Part shown: positions 35,680-47,100 of the stretch, one piece after another
Layout: each line of letters begins with the position of its first letter
Numbering within the stretch: the stretch's first letter is position 1
From: Chalciporus piperatus
Lineage: Eukaryota > Basidiomycota > Agaricomycetes > Boletales > Boletaceae
Length of the DNA stretch: 64,000 nucleotides
NCBI GenBank assembly: GCA_038093975.1
Contig: JBBPTG010000112.1
Coordinates: forward strand, 1 to 64,000
Direction of reading: 5' to 3'
Notes under the pieces: model-generated
Told to the model about the DNA's origin: nothing
Seen by the model: the letters and a program-made list of their open reading frames with translations, nothing else
The model's database searches: none
Made by a program: the position numbers and the translations under genes

Positions 35680-37228
35680 CTACTCATCATCATCTTCACA
35701 ACGGAGCTCATAGCAGACAGCATACCACCCATCACAATTGCGGCAAGGTGGTTCCTCGGAGCAGGAGCAGAGGACGAAGACGTCCTTCACCGACGGGAGA
35801 TGTTTAGATATGAATCGCGCCACACTTCCTGAATCACCAATCGGAGAGTCCAGAAAATTTAGCGTTGTGAGAGGAGTGTTGCAGATTTTGGCATCTGCAT
35901 CTTGTGGAACCTGCCTAGCATCGACACACAGGGTGAGCTCTTGAAGCTGCTGGCAAGATCCAACCAAAGCCAGAACTCCACTGAGAGTTGGATGCTTAAC
36001 CAACGGCCGTGATGCCGCCCAGCAAGTTAGCTTCAAGACCTGGAGAGACCGAGGACAACCGAAAGCGGCTAACTGGTCATCGTCGGTGGAGATATTACCC
36101 AGATCGATCACGAGTGTCTCCAGGCGACGGAAGGATGGAAGAAGAGAGGAGAGGCCTAAGGATAGACAGCCAGGTGTGAATCGACTGTCCCCAGCCGCGA
36201 GTCGGATTGTTTGTAGGGAATCGGCATGTCCAGTAGAGGCCAGTGCTTTGAAGAATGCATATACACTGGAAGCAGCGGGTCGAGCCCCGTCGATGAAGAT
36301 GTCAATGTAGTCGGACGCCTGGTGCCGAGGTCGTAGTAAATTGACGACAAAATTGAGATCCCAGACCCGCAGCGAAACATGCTTAGCATGGAGAAACGGA
36401 ATGTCACTGGGGGTCCCAACGAAGTTTCAAGCGTTGTCGATTGACTGCGGAGAACTACTGCGGATAACCCTCTGGGCAGGGAAGAGAGGTAAAGATTTTC
36501 GAAGGTGATGTGATCAATGAAGGCGTTCAGGGAGATGTACTGGAGGTTCTTGAAGCAAGAGAAGTCAGGGACGTGGTGCAGGATTTGTGGGGGCCCCTCT
36601 GCTTCCTTTTATAGGGAGTGTGAAGGTTCTGAGATTCGGACAGATTTGATGCAAGTCCCAGAGGAATGTCTGTACTCCGTCGACCTTTCTAGCAAATACG
36701 ACTTCCAGAGAGGTGATTTTAGGAGTGTCAATCAGAAGGCGAGTGAGTATGGCAATGGGTACAGTGCCAATACCGAAACAGCGGGGACGGGTCTCGTTAA
36801 AGATGAGACAGGTGAGGTTGGGAAAGAATGGGGGGGATTGCAAGCTTATGTGTCGTAGAAACTGCATAGAAGCAGAGTCGCACAAATAGAGTTTCCTAAT
36901 CCGTGGGGAGTATCGACGAATGATGTTCGAGTCTGCCAGTGTGATGAGAGGATACCGATGCTGAGTAGAAGAAAAAACTCGTTTACCAGCTTCCTCTTAT
37001 CCGGATGTCGTATTTGCTCCGGCCCTCCGGGTCTCCTCCATACTTAGTACCGAATAAGTGGTTTGAGCGAACCAATTTCGCGCCACAAGTCTGAGCCAAG
37101 GCAAGTAGCGTTTGTTGTTCATACGCCAGGAAATCGTCATCATAATAAAGGGAGGCATAATATTCTGAGAGATGGTCTAATATGTTGTGGAACAGATCTG
37201 GGAATAGAAGCGGGTTGCGCGTGTCCAT
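35680..37228 (-). CDS. F-box protein with leucine-rich repeats
   Basis: The likely start is ATG 37228: MDTRNPLLFPDLFHNILDHL followed by EQQTLLALAQTCGA is an F-box, the Skp1-binding part of SCF ubiquitin ligases. After introns the exons show leucine-rich, F-box/LRR-type sequence: RKLYLCDSASMQFLRHI, FFPNLTCLIFNETRPRC, CPNLRTFTLPIKG, LQTIRLAAGDSRF, RRLETLVIDLGNISTDDDQL, LQVLKLTCWAASRPL, LQELTLCVDARQ, TTLNFLDSPIGD and a C-terminal FVLCSCSEEPPCRNCDGWYA ending DDDE at 35680. The target is unknown. It is flanked on both sides by Cys-rich paralogs in the same orientation, with about 260 and 440 bp gaps. Confidence 0.75.
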
Positions 37229-37667
37229 GTCAGAAGAGTATACCGTAACTTTGTCCAGATGATGATTGAGTAGACCCCCTTTCAGGGGGTTAAAGTATGT
37301 ACCTCCAAGACACAGAAAACGGCCAGTGCACATTTCATATCAGCCATATGTCGGACCAATCGCGCGATTGCAAGTGCTATCATTATACCGTAGACAATGA
37401 TTCTGGGGATTAAAAGATACATGTAGAGGAGTGGGGTCGCCAATACTCCGAAAATATTTCTCTCACTCCGATGCTATGAATAATCATATCCAAGCTATAC
37501 GAGCCCTATCTTAATGAGTTTCAGTTGAGAGGAAAACTGACCGGTCAACGGACCCTCAACCCATTATCAAAACATCATTAATTGTCTTTGTTCATCAAAC
37601 CCGAATCCTAGAGGCAAGTAAAGCTATCGACGAATTCGAAAATTGGTCACGAACTTCCATAACTTAC
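37229..37667. other. Intergenic within the array
   Basis: Upstream of the F-box gene and downstream of copy 2. Sequence near 37620-37665 (GTAAAGCTATCGACGAATTCG) matches the last-intron/exon region of copy 1, so it is the untranslated relic of that exon in copy 2. Confidence 0.5.
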
Positions 37668-39050
37668 CTACTCCTCGACACAGGGGCCCTTCTCTCTTTG
37701 ATCCCAGGCACAAGTCGTGCATATTGGTAAATTGCAACGAGTACAATGGGGCCCGGTAGTACACTGGCCACAAATACAACATTTGCAAAAGTGGCATATG
37801 AGTGTACGAGGAGAGCATCCGTCACAGATGACACCATCACATTTCCAGTACTCGCACCGTTTCACAAAGGTGATTACAGCTGCCCGGTCTTCTCCAGGGG
37901 TGGGTTCCTCCTCGATACAATCATTGCAGAGTCCGGGCTTCTTGCATGTATAGCAGATTTGACAATACTTGCGACAACGTCCATGGTATCCCAGGCAGTA
38001 GGTGCGTCCACAACGAGGACAGGTTGTATGAGATGCAAAAGGTTCATCCGAGCAGACGTCGCAAACCCATATAAAATCACATTCGCAAACACGTCCCTTA
38101 ATACTAGTGGAGCAGTCTGGGCAGAATGCTTCATAGAAACCGGTGGATGGCCAAGGGTGTGATGGACAGCAAGAACCATGGCAATATTTCCATTCGGGCG
38201 CGAGTCCCGCAACGACACAATCACTGCATGGGCCCAGCTTCCGTGGATGAGACCTCTCGACCGCTGACTCGAGATCTGACTTAGGTAGGCTCCCGGGGCT
38301 CGGAACGATCTGCCCGAGGCACAAGTTCATCCGCCCCCTATATCTCCAGAGTTGGCAAGTCTGACACTGGACAACAGTAGCGTCGAGTTTGGTGTCCAAG
38401 CATTGGCGACATGAGAATATGGTAGTGTTAGTGCACCACTGACCGTCGGTCGCAGCTGAGGCTGGACAAGTATGACTTGGGCAAGCCACGACGAGATTGC
38501 AGTCAAAACAACTCTCAAGATGCCCGCGACACAAAGGGCAGGTCAACAGGTCAACTTGAAGCAGGGACTTGAGTCGGTGATGACGGCAAGTTGGATCAAT
38601 CGATCCCGATACTTCTGCGGGTCGAGAGAGGAATGAGTCATATTCAGTCTGTGGGGTTACAATGGCACGTACCTGCATCCTTGTCAAGAGATTGTTGGCA
38701 TACCTTTGGAGCTCCTTGGCTGCATTTGTGGCTACAACGGATGATATGCGAGGCACAGTACTAGTGGCGGGATCAGCGCCTGAGCTTTGCAGCGTATTCA
38801 AGTTGAGGTCGATGTCATATCGGTCGGCAACTTGGAAATATGGAGTGGTCTTGCCACATCGAACCGAAACGAACAATCCGGAGAGCTCAGAAAGATCAGG
38901 AATAGGTTGAAAGAAAAAGACGACGTCGTCAACTCTGTGATCAAAGTCAAGGCCATCGAGAAGTTCCTGAATGTAGATATGGAAGCGCGGACGTTCGACG
39001 TAATCATCTGGGAAAATCTGGGCATGCGTGAACATGGTCGGGGCGGTCAT
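37668..39050 (-). CDS. Cysteine-rich protein, array copy 2, read as one uninterrupted 460-codon frame
   Basis: ATG 39050 (MTAPTMFTHAQIFPDDYVER) opens a frame without interruption to 37668. The N-terminal part has VVFFFQPIPDLSELSGLFVS, YDIDLNLNTLQSS and ELQRYANNLLTRMQ; the Cys-rich part follows with TCPLCRGHLESCFDCNLVVA, CRQCLDTK, QCQTCQLWR, CPDCSTSIKGRVCECDF, CPRCGRTYC, CQICYTCKKPGLCNDCIEEE, CDGCSPRTLICHFCKCCICG and CTRCNLPICTTC. Unlike its paralogs, the 58 nt matching their intron (38615-38672, still with GTACGT and GCAG ends) are in frame and open, because one base is missing downstream near 38570. If that intron were spliced, the frame would be lost. The CAG that precedes the last intron in copy 1 is TAG here, giving an early stop (VEE). 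Confidence 0.7.
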   Translation of the reverse strand: MTAPTMFTHAQIFPDDYVERPRFHIYIQELLDGLDFDHRVDDVVFFFQPIPDLSELSGLFVSVRCGKTTPYFQVADRYDIDLNLNTLQSSGADPATSTVPRISSVVATNAAKELQRYANNLLTRMQVRAIVTPQTEYDSFLSRPAEVSGSIDPTCRHHRLKSLLQVDLLTCPLCRGHLESCFDCNLVVACPSHTCPASAATDGQWCTNTTIFSCRQCLDTKLDATVVQCQTCQLWRYRGRMNLCLGQIVPSPGSLPKSDLESAVERSHPRKLGPCSDCVVAGLAPEWKYCHGSCCPSHPWPSTGFYEAFCPDCSTSIKGRVCECDFIWVCDVCSDEPFASHTTCPRCGRTYCLGYHGRCRKYCQICYTCKKPGLCNDCIEEEPTPGEDRAAVITFVKRCEYWKCDGVICDGCSPRTLICHFCKCCICGQCTTGPHCTRCNLPICTTCAWDQREKGPCVEE

Positions 39051-39340
39051 GCTGCTGCAGTAGTGGCGGGCAATGGAAGTCGAATGGAAAGAAGGCTTCC
39101 TACTATGGCATTGATAGTAATCTGCTATCGGCCGAGGCTCCCCGAACCATCCATCTTGTCACCGCCTTCCCTATGAAGGGTGATATATCTTATTGCAGCT
39201 GGGGCTTGGGAATACAATCATTGTATTAGGTGTGCAGTGATCTGAGAGGGTAAGCTGGCACTATGGGACGCTATTTCCCTGCTCGGCACGCCAGAACTGC
39301 GCACGGTTAACCCGTCATCAAAACGTCAGTCCTAGAGATG

Positions 39341-40802
39341 TCAAGATGTCAACAAATTTGAATACAGGTCGTGGACATCTATACTTGCCTGCTCTTCGCC
39401 GGACTTGGGTGGACTTGGTACCATGTGGTCCGAATAGTCAGCACATTCCAAGCATATCGGAATATCGCAAGAAGAATCATGACGCGAAACGACACAGGAG
39501 CCACAAACGCGATCCTTGCAAACGCAACACATCAGTTTGCGAGGAGAGCAGGTTGCGCAGATGAGACCCCGGCATTGGTCACATCGGTCAACGAATGTGA
39601 CTGGAGATGTTTGCTCTTCTTCAAGGGTGTCTTCTTCTTCTACGCAATCATCACAGAGCCCGGGTTTCTTGCAGGTGCGACAGATTCGACAGTATTCGCA
39701 CCCTGGGTTGAAGAAGCAGTAGGTGCGCCGACAACGGGGGCAAGAAGTGTAAAGCAAAGAAGTGATGCGGTCCTGATCCTCGGCGCATACATCGCATGTC
39801 CATATGAAACCACATACGCAACCACGACCCCGAATTTCGGAGACGCAGTCTGGGCAGTAGCTTCCGTGGAGACGGAAGTGACTCGGCCTCCCAAGTTTTG
39901 ATGGGCAGACATCTACATCACCATTGCAGCGTTTCCATCTGGAGGCAACTCCTACCCCGGCGCAAGACGAGCATGGGCCCGGTTTTCGTGGATGAGACCT
40001 CTTGATCGACTCGCGGTCCAACTCAGGTAAGCCCACGAGCTCGGAGTTCGAGGTGATACGCCCAAAGCACCAGTCTAGGGTTGGGCTATATCTCCAGAGT
40101 TGGCAAGTTGGACATTGGACGAGAGTAGCGTCAAGGCCTTTTGTGTCCAAGCACTGACGACAGGAGAACACCGCCCGGCGATCATCGTCGCACCACTGAC
40201 CCTCTGTCGCAGTCGAGGCCAGACAGCTTTGATTAGGGCAAGCTACGACGGCATCGCAGTCAGCACAGCTCTCGAGACGCCTGTGACACAAAGGGCAAGT
40301 CAACAGGTCAACTTGAAGGAAGGGACTAGAGTCGGTGATGACGGCAAGCTGGATCAATCGATCCCGATACTTCTGCGGGTCGAGAGAGGAATGAGTCATA
40401 TTCAGTCTGTGGGGTTACAATGGCACGTACCTGCATCCTTGTCAAGAGATTGTTGGCATATTTTCGCAGCTCCATTGCAGCATCTGTGGCTTCGACCGAT
40501 AATATGTCGCCAGGCTCAGTGGCGTGGTCACTGGCAGCGTCTGAGATTTGCAGCGTATTGAGGTCGATATCGTATTGCTCAGGGGGAATGTACTGTGAAG
40601 CGTGCCTACATCGCACGGAAACTTGCAATTTGGAGAGTTCGGAGAGATCAGGAGTAGGCCGAAAGTGAAAAATGGCGGTATTTGTGCGGGAAAGGGGGCT
40701 GAGGGCCTTGAGAAGTTGCCAGATGTGTGAGTGGAGGGATGGGGTGGGATAAACTTGGTTGAACCTTTTGATACGGATGGACGTGGCCATCGGGGTGGTC
40801 AT
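39341..40802 (-). CDS. Cysteine-rich protein, array copy 3
   Basis: ATG 40802 (MTTPMATSIRIKRF). N-terminal half: TAIFHFRPTPDLSELSKLQV, YDIDLNTLQISDAAS, GDILSVEATDAAMELRKYA, NNLLTRMQ. A 58-nt GTACGT...CGCAG intron joins KYRDRLIQLAVITDSSPFLQ and the Cys-rich half: TCPLCHRRLESCADCDAVVA, CRQCLDTKG, QCPTCQLWR, CSSCAGVG, CPDCVSEIRGRGCVCGF, CPRCRRTYC, CRICRTCKKPGLCDDCVEEE, CDQCRGLICATCSPRKLMCC, CVCKDRVCGSC. It matches copy 1 more closely in the Cys-rich part and copy 2 in the intron region. The 3' end is unsure: GAGCAG is followed by GCAAGT, a possible GC donor, otherwise the frame stops at 39341. Confidence 0.72.
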
Positions 40803-40844
40803 CTTGCTGCAGTCTTGCAAGGTGATGGAAGTCGGATGGTAAGA

Positions 40845-41150
40845 TACTATTTTTGATCAATCGATCCCGGAAATTCTGTCCACAGAGAGACTGAGCCGTT
40901 TCACGTCCGGTGAGAGGGTAAATACTTGCTTGAACCCCCTTCAGGATCCTGGCAAACCTTTGGAGCCGGGTCGATCGCGGATCCCGCCAGACAATACCAG
41001 AAGGTCCGCAGACCTGCAGTCAATATCGTAATGATCAGCGAGCTGTGGACTGTGGGGATTGACCAAAAGAAGCGATTTAGATAGCTCGGGCCTTCGGCGA
41101 AGTCACCCGTCCGCTGAAGGAAGAAAAGATGTCGGAAGTACAAGGATCGA
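40845..41150 (-). pseudogene. Remnant of a fourth Cys-rich gene (N-terminal part)
   Basis: Minus-strand sequence includes FFLQRTGDFAEGPSYLN, comparable to the FHLQPAPDFSELSRLQ block of the paralogs, and near 40850-40875 NFRDRLIK, matching the (K)FRDRLIQ start of their second exon. No Cys-rich half follows and the spacing is collapsed, so it is a truncated relic at the array's upstream edge. Confidence 0.6.
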
Positions 41151-41424
41151 GCTTAAGTGACTATTGATGTTAGGACTGGATCGTTTGTATTGGTCCGCTT
41201 TCAAGAGCGTGGGCTTGGGGGTGGCCATCCTGGTACTTAGAGTCTAGTGAGTCTAGTGACGGACAATGGATTCAAGTTCATGGTCAGTTCGGACTTCGGA
41301 GCAACCGAGAATCACGTGCTGTAATGTCACCTGATCACGGCGGTCCTCCAATCGGGACTTGAAAATCAACTTCTTGACTCTTACAGTTCCCTCGAGTCCC
41401 CCATTTCTTTCACTTTTCGTCAAA
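41151..41424. other. Upstream region shared by the array edge and GBP2-like gene
   Basis: About 270 bp without coding signal; it includes the leader of the RNA-binding-protein gene and short repeats (GAGTCTAGTGAGTCTAGTGA). Confidence 0.4.
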
Positions 41425-43753
41425 ATGGACGTCGACATGAAGCCCAAGGAGGACCGTGAGTATGACCGCGACAGGGACCGCGACAGAGAACGCGACCGAG
41501 ACCGAGACCGCGACCGTGACCGTGATCGCAGAGATCGTGATAGGGACCGTGACCGCGAAAGAGACAGAGACAGAGACCGGAGCGGAAGGGAGTCTGGTAC
41601 GTCTTGATTTGACCTCCCACTCCAGCTTAGTTTACATTTTCACAGGTCGCAGTCGGCGCACTGATCACTGGGAGCCTGAAGGGGGGCGGAACGGCGAGGT
41701 CAGTTTTGGTGTCTCATTTTCGCAAAGCTGGATTCCATTTTCCCCCTTTACCCCATTTTAGCGCCGTAAGCGCTCCCGCAGTCGCACGCGGTCTAGGTCT
41801 CCCCGCAGGCGTTCTGCGTCAGCACCCCGTGAGCGTAAACACTCCCGTCGTTCGCGTTCCCGAACCCACTCACGCAGCCCATCTCGGACTCGTTCGCGGA
41901 GCCGCGATCGCAAGCCTGCTGACCCATTCGCTCGCTCGCTCGGGGGCCCAATGAATGCTCCTCACGAAGAAGCTGTCGAATTTGCAAAGATCAGCAAGAG
42001 AGAACACCGAGTTTACGTTGGCAATCTCAGCTATGACGTCAAGTACCGCGACCTAATGGAATTTATGAGGGGAGGTGGGTTGGGGAATCTCAGATTAGAC
42101 ATTTTTTCTTTGCATGGATTGGGGGGTCTGGCCGCGAGTGGAGGAGTGGCTGTGTTTTAGTGGCCTTGGCCGTTTTTTCTTCCCCGGTTTTGCCGTTGTT
42201 GGATGGTTGGAATGTTCGAGAGGATATTGATGGGAGTTTTTCTTTTGGGGATTAATAGCTGGGGAGGTCCTCTTCGCCGAAGTTCTCATCACGCCCACGG
42301 GTATTTCTAAAGGATGCGGGTATGTTCTGGTCACTTGCTGAATTGCCCTTCCGGCTTAAATTCATTGCAGTATTGTGGAATTTGCATCTCCGGAGGATTC
42401 CCAGAGAGCTATCCGCGAACTCTCTGAAGTAGCCCTCCTGGGTCGCCCAGTATTCATTCGTGAGGTAAGTAATCGGGTTATCCCCATCGTTTTCGCTAGA
42501 CTCATTACCGTTCTAGGATCGTGAAGACGAATCGCGATTCGGTGCTACTCCCGTACCAGGCAAGATTGGTATGGCGATGGCTGGACAAGGGCTCCATGCG
42601 CAACCGCCCCCACGGCCTCCTCACCACAATCATTTTGGTACGCAACAAAATCCAGGGAACCAATTATATGTTGGCAATGTGAGCATACAGTCTTTGACCT
42701 AATGTCTGCTAACTCGGCGATGTAGCTACCCTACCAAGCGGGATGGCAGGACTTGAAAGATCTGTTCCGAGCGGCTGGGAACATCATCCGCGCAGACATT
42801 AACATTGGTGCTGATGGTCGCCCCAAGGGCTCAGGAACTGTAGTTTTCGAGACTCAGAAGGACGCCCAACAAGCCATCAGTGCGTTCCGATGCTGCTTAT
42901 AGCTCACGAATCATCTCATCATGATCTAGACATGTACAATGGCTTTGATTGGTATGGCCGCACCCTCGAGGTTCGCGAGGTAAGCAGGTTCGCTGATTTT
43001 TGAGGTTCTGCATTTCAATGCATGTCCGTTCTAGGACCGTTACGCTGGCCTATCTGGGCCTGGTGCATTCCGCGGTGGACTTCGTGGTGGTATTGGTGGC
43101 CGTGGACTCCGTGGGGGCAGTTTCCGTGGGGGCAGCTTCCGTGGCAGCTTCAGAGGTGGGTATGCACCACAAGGACCTGGACGCGACTTCTCGAGCCAGG
43201 ACATCTATGCGGACTACCCCGGCCCTGATCAAACGGGTGGTCACGGTGGTCTTCGCATGGATAACTATGGGGGTGGTTATGGTGCTGCGGGTGCTGCGGG
43301 TGGCGCGGGTGCTGGGTACGGCTACGTCGAAGCCGAACCAAGTCAGCAAATCATGGTTCGCAATGTAGGTTCCTCTTCACTCATTATTCGGAGTTGGCCT
43401 AACATAGATCCTCAGCTGCCATGGTCGACTGCGAACGAAGACCTCGTTGAGCTGTTCGAGACTACCGGACAGGTCGAGCTCGCCGAAATTCTGTTTGACG
43501 GAACGAGATCAAAGGGATGCGGTGTCGTCCAATTTGCTCAAGTGCCGGAGGCAGAGACCGCCATCGGTACGTCTGCGCTGTGCTTGCTACACTTTTTTGC
43601 TTTAGCTGACTTATTTCTTCTTTAATAGCCAAGTTCCAGCATTACATGTATGGTGGTCGTCCATTGGACGTTCGTTTCAACGATCGCTGGCATACCTTCT
43701 CGCCCACTGCCGCAAAGGGCGGACAGGCCATGCCCGTACAAGCCGACATGTGA
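41425..43753 (+). CDS. GBP2: SR-type RNA-binding protein with three RRMs (Gbp2/Hrb1-like)
   Basis: The start MDVDMKPKEDREYDRD at ATG 41425 begins a long Arg-Asp repeat, then exons with SRSR-type sequence (RSRSRTRSRSPRRRS, RSRTHSRSPSRTRSRSRD). RRM1 has RNP2 HRVYVGNLSY and RNP1 GCG|IVEFASPEDS split by an intron; RRM2 has LYVGN|LPYQ and GSGTVVFETQKDAQQAI; an Arg-Gly-rich linker (FRGGLRGGIGGRGLRGG) follows; RRM3 has IMVRN|LPWSTANEDL and GCGVVQFAQVPEAE. The end reads RFNDRWHTFSPTAAKGG, stop 43753. This order matches yeast Gbp2/Hrb1, nuclear surveillance and mRNA-export adaptors that ride with TREX. At least eight short introns split the gene, several exactly inside RNP motifs. Confidence 0.9.
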
Positions 43754-44129
43754 TGCGGTCGTGCTTTGCGCTAGTTCCCTTTGGGAAAACCTCCTGCTGT
43801 TGGTCGTCGATGACGGTGGGGAAAAAAGTGAATTCGTTTATGTGGTGTTCATCTCCTTCCATGTTTTTTCTCAGAGTAGTGCATATTGTCGTTTCGAATT
43901 AAAAATTGAAGATAGTGTTCGACTGTCTGTTATTTTTTCTCTGTCGTGAGCCTGTGTCATGGTCGACCATATCTTAATGAAACTCCACATGACTTTATTG
44001 CAAACGACTGAATGACAAATATCCACAACGAGCAAATATTACGAGGCGGCCAGCAAAAAAATGAGATGAAAGAAAGACCACACCATCCACACGCACCCGC
44101 GCGTCTCCCAAACACATCACACATACCGC
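43754..44129. other. Intergenic, convergent 3' ends
   Basis: Between GBP2-like (plus) and TPS2 (minus). T-rich and A-rich tracts near 43850-44070 fit 3' untranslated regions; no gene seen. Confidence 0.45.
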
Positions 44130-47100
44130 TCATAGATAACTCTTCCCCTCCTCACCGAGCACTGCATCCGTCGCCGCCGCTCCCAACGATCCCCGACTCG
44201 TCTCCCCAACGAGATATAATATATGATCGACCACCTCTTCCGGCGTCGTCACATGCCAACTTGCAAGCGTACGTTTGGAACTGTGTCCGACGGCGGTAGT
44301 GAAGATGGCATCGTGGCCAATGTCGAGTTGGACGTCCGGCGCGGCGGTGGTGTCGACGAGGGTGACGGAGAGAGGGGCTGGGAGGATTGCTTTGCCGGTG
44401 GGGGCCGGTGGGAAGAGGTGTAGGGCGCGGAACATGTCTTCGTCGGTCTGTGAAACACGTTGGCATTGGCATTGGCGTTGGCGTTGGCGTTGGCGGGACA
44501 TTTTGGGGGAAGAGTAACTCACCTTGTCGTCGCCCGCACAGAAGATGAGCTCGGAATCAGGATTATTGAAGAGAATCCGCTTGACGATCTCGCCCTTGTT
44601 CACAGCCAGCGGGCGTACCTCCAGGTTCTTCTTGCCAACAAGCACCTCGATCGGCCTCTTGTGCGTCAGATTGTTCTCCAACAAGTCTTGACACTGTCTG
44701 CACTGGAACAATCTACCCCATCGCGTTTCGCACACATTCCATCAGCGTGTTCGCACACACGTGTGTGTATTATTGAACAAGTCAACTCACCCCCATTCTG
44801 GATCGCTCGACCGATAATGCCACGTAATCGAGCTCTTCTTGATCTCGATATGACTCCCCGTCGTCCTCTCCGTATAATACCTGAATATCTCCGCCACCTC
44901 TTCCATCCAGCCCATGTCCAACTGAGAGGTAAAGTTGATCCACTCCTCGGATTTCGCGGCGCTCTCGCCATTCCCATTGCCGTTGCCATTAGATGGGTCC
45001 CGAATAAAACTACCATGTTCGGCGCTCATACCGAGGTGTTTGATGTGGCCCAGGTGAAGTTCGAGGAACGCTTGGTCTCGGCCGGAGACGATGTAGACGA
45101 CGTTTTGAGGGTCAGAAGCGAGTTTCGTAAGAGCGTTCAAGGCGTCGAAAGACGGAACGGCCATCGAGGGCGTCTTGACGATAGGCGTGAGCGTACCCTG
45201 TCGAAAAACGCGTTATCGTATCAGCCATCTCACCTCCCCCCGCTCGATAAGCATAAGCATACGCACATCATAATCGAACAAGAACAACCGCTTCTTCGCC
45301 TTGTCATACTTCTCCTTCAACGTTTCCTTGGGTAGATATGGCGTTCCTCTCGCATTCGTCTGTCCATTGATTTGGGAGAGGAGCATCTTGACAAGGACAG
45401 CTGCCCACGTGTGGGACGTGTGAGTAGTCACGACTTTGTGGAGCGCGGCATGACGGGCCGCTTTGGAGGCGGATGACATGAGGAGACCTGTGTTCATTGC
45501 TGCTGCGACGTCCTAATTCATTTTTTCGGCCGCCATGAGCCCGAAAACAAATGATAAGATGCGAAGAAGGAGGAAAAACGTACACCAAGATCCCAAGGGT
45601 TGACTTGGAGCGCTTGACCCATGTGTTGACTGATGCCCATGAACTCGCTCAAGACAAGAGGTGAACGTTTCGTGGGCTCCTGCGCGATGACGAACTCCAT
45701 CGATGTCGTGTTCATACCATCACGGAGTGGCGTGATGACGCCCAAGTCAGCAACAGACAAAAGGGCGTAAAACTCGTCCTTCTTGAGCGATTGGTGACTA
45801 CAAGAGGCCAGTAGAAGTCAGTACAGTCTTGTGTGTGAACAAGGGGACGTACTAATGATGAACGGGTATGAAATCCAGACTTCCATATTCTCCATTGATA
45901 TGTGCGACCAACTCCGATACTTGACGTTCCAACTTGGGAGAATCGGTGAGAGCAGGGGATGTCACCTGAATGAGCACGACCTGGCCTTGCCACTCGGGAT
46001 AGTCGTGAAGGAGTTTCTGAAAGGCACGGAGCTGGTTATACGTGCATTGTCAGCAAGGTTGATTGATAACGAGGAGAAGCGCACCTTCTGCAAAACACCC
46101 TTCACGACATCCAACTTGTCTCTCCCAATGATAATCTTCTTATCCGCATACAACGCTCTCAGGGCCTCCAACTTGGGTTGAATACCAGGTCTCAACGTGT
46201 CCCTTGCCACACGCTCGGCATCAATACCAACAGGACAATGAGACACAGCTACGATATGACCATGAACATCGATACCAATGAACTTATTGTCAGACGAATT
46301 CTTTCCCCGCTCGGATTGGGAAGATGTACTGAAAGTGAGAATGGGAGAGTGTGTTGGGGTAGGCGCGGGGACGGTCCGAGAAGTCGTTTCGTAACCACAG
46401 ACGCGGACACAGGTAGAGGTGAAGTGACGGGAGTAGGAGTAGGTTTGGAAGCAAACGAGGTTGGCACCGAGCATTCCTTCAAGAATCTCTTTGCGACCTA
46501 GCCATACGATGAGATTTAGAGGAGGTGAAGGTCACTCTCGACTTACGAGGCAAACATCTGAAAACTTCAGAGCTTGGGAATGGCGTGTGGACGAAGAGCC
46601 CGATGAGACTGCGAAAGACGTGACAGAAAACGTCAACATCTACCTGATTCGCTAACGCATAGAGACTCACACGTCCGCTCCCTTCTCGCCGACTGCACTC
46701 CGCAAGAGCTTTGGGACGAGCAAAAGGTGATAATCATGAACCCAGACAATATCGCCGGGTTTGATCACAGACGCGATGCGTTCCGCAAAAGCTTGGTTTG
46801 CCTGTAAAGGTGAGCATGAAACGTCAGACATTGAGGTAGCATCGAAAAGGCAGGTAGACGGACCCGTTCGTAGTGTACCCAGTGTAAATCTGCCGATGCG
46901 TACTCTGTGGCAACGTCTTGCCAGAGGAGGTAGTGGAATAGTGGCCAGAGGGCTGCAATTGCCGTAGTTAGACATCGAGGTAGCCAATCGGGGAAGTGGA
47001 GAGAAGGGAAGGGACAGAGTGTGAAGGGTGAATACGACCATAAACAAGCGGAAGGGTGGGACAGATAGTCGCAATTAACCAAGAAGGGAAAGAGGGGTAG

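Noticed and set aside
41456..41620. Arg/Asp repeat as a tandem DNA repeat of separate interest
   Set aside because: It is the coding RD repeat at the start of the SR-type RNA-binding protein, common in this family.
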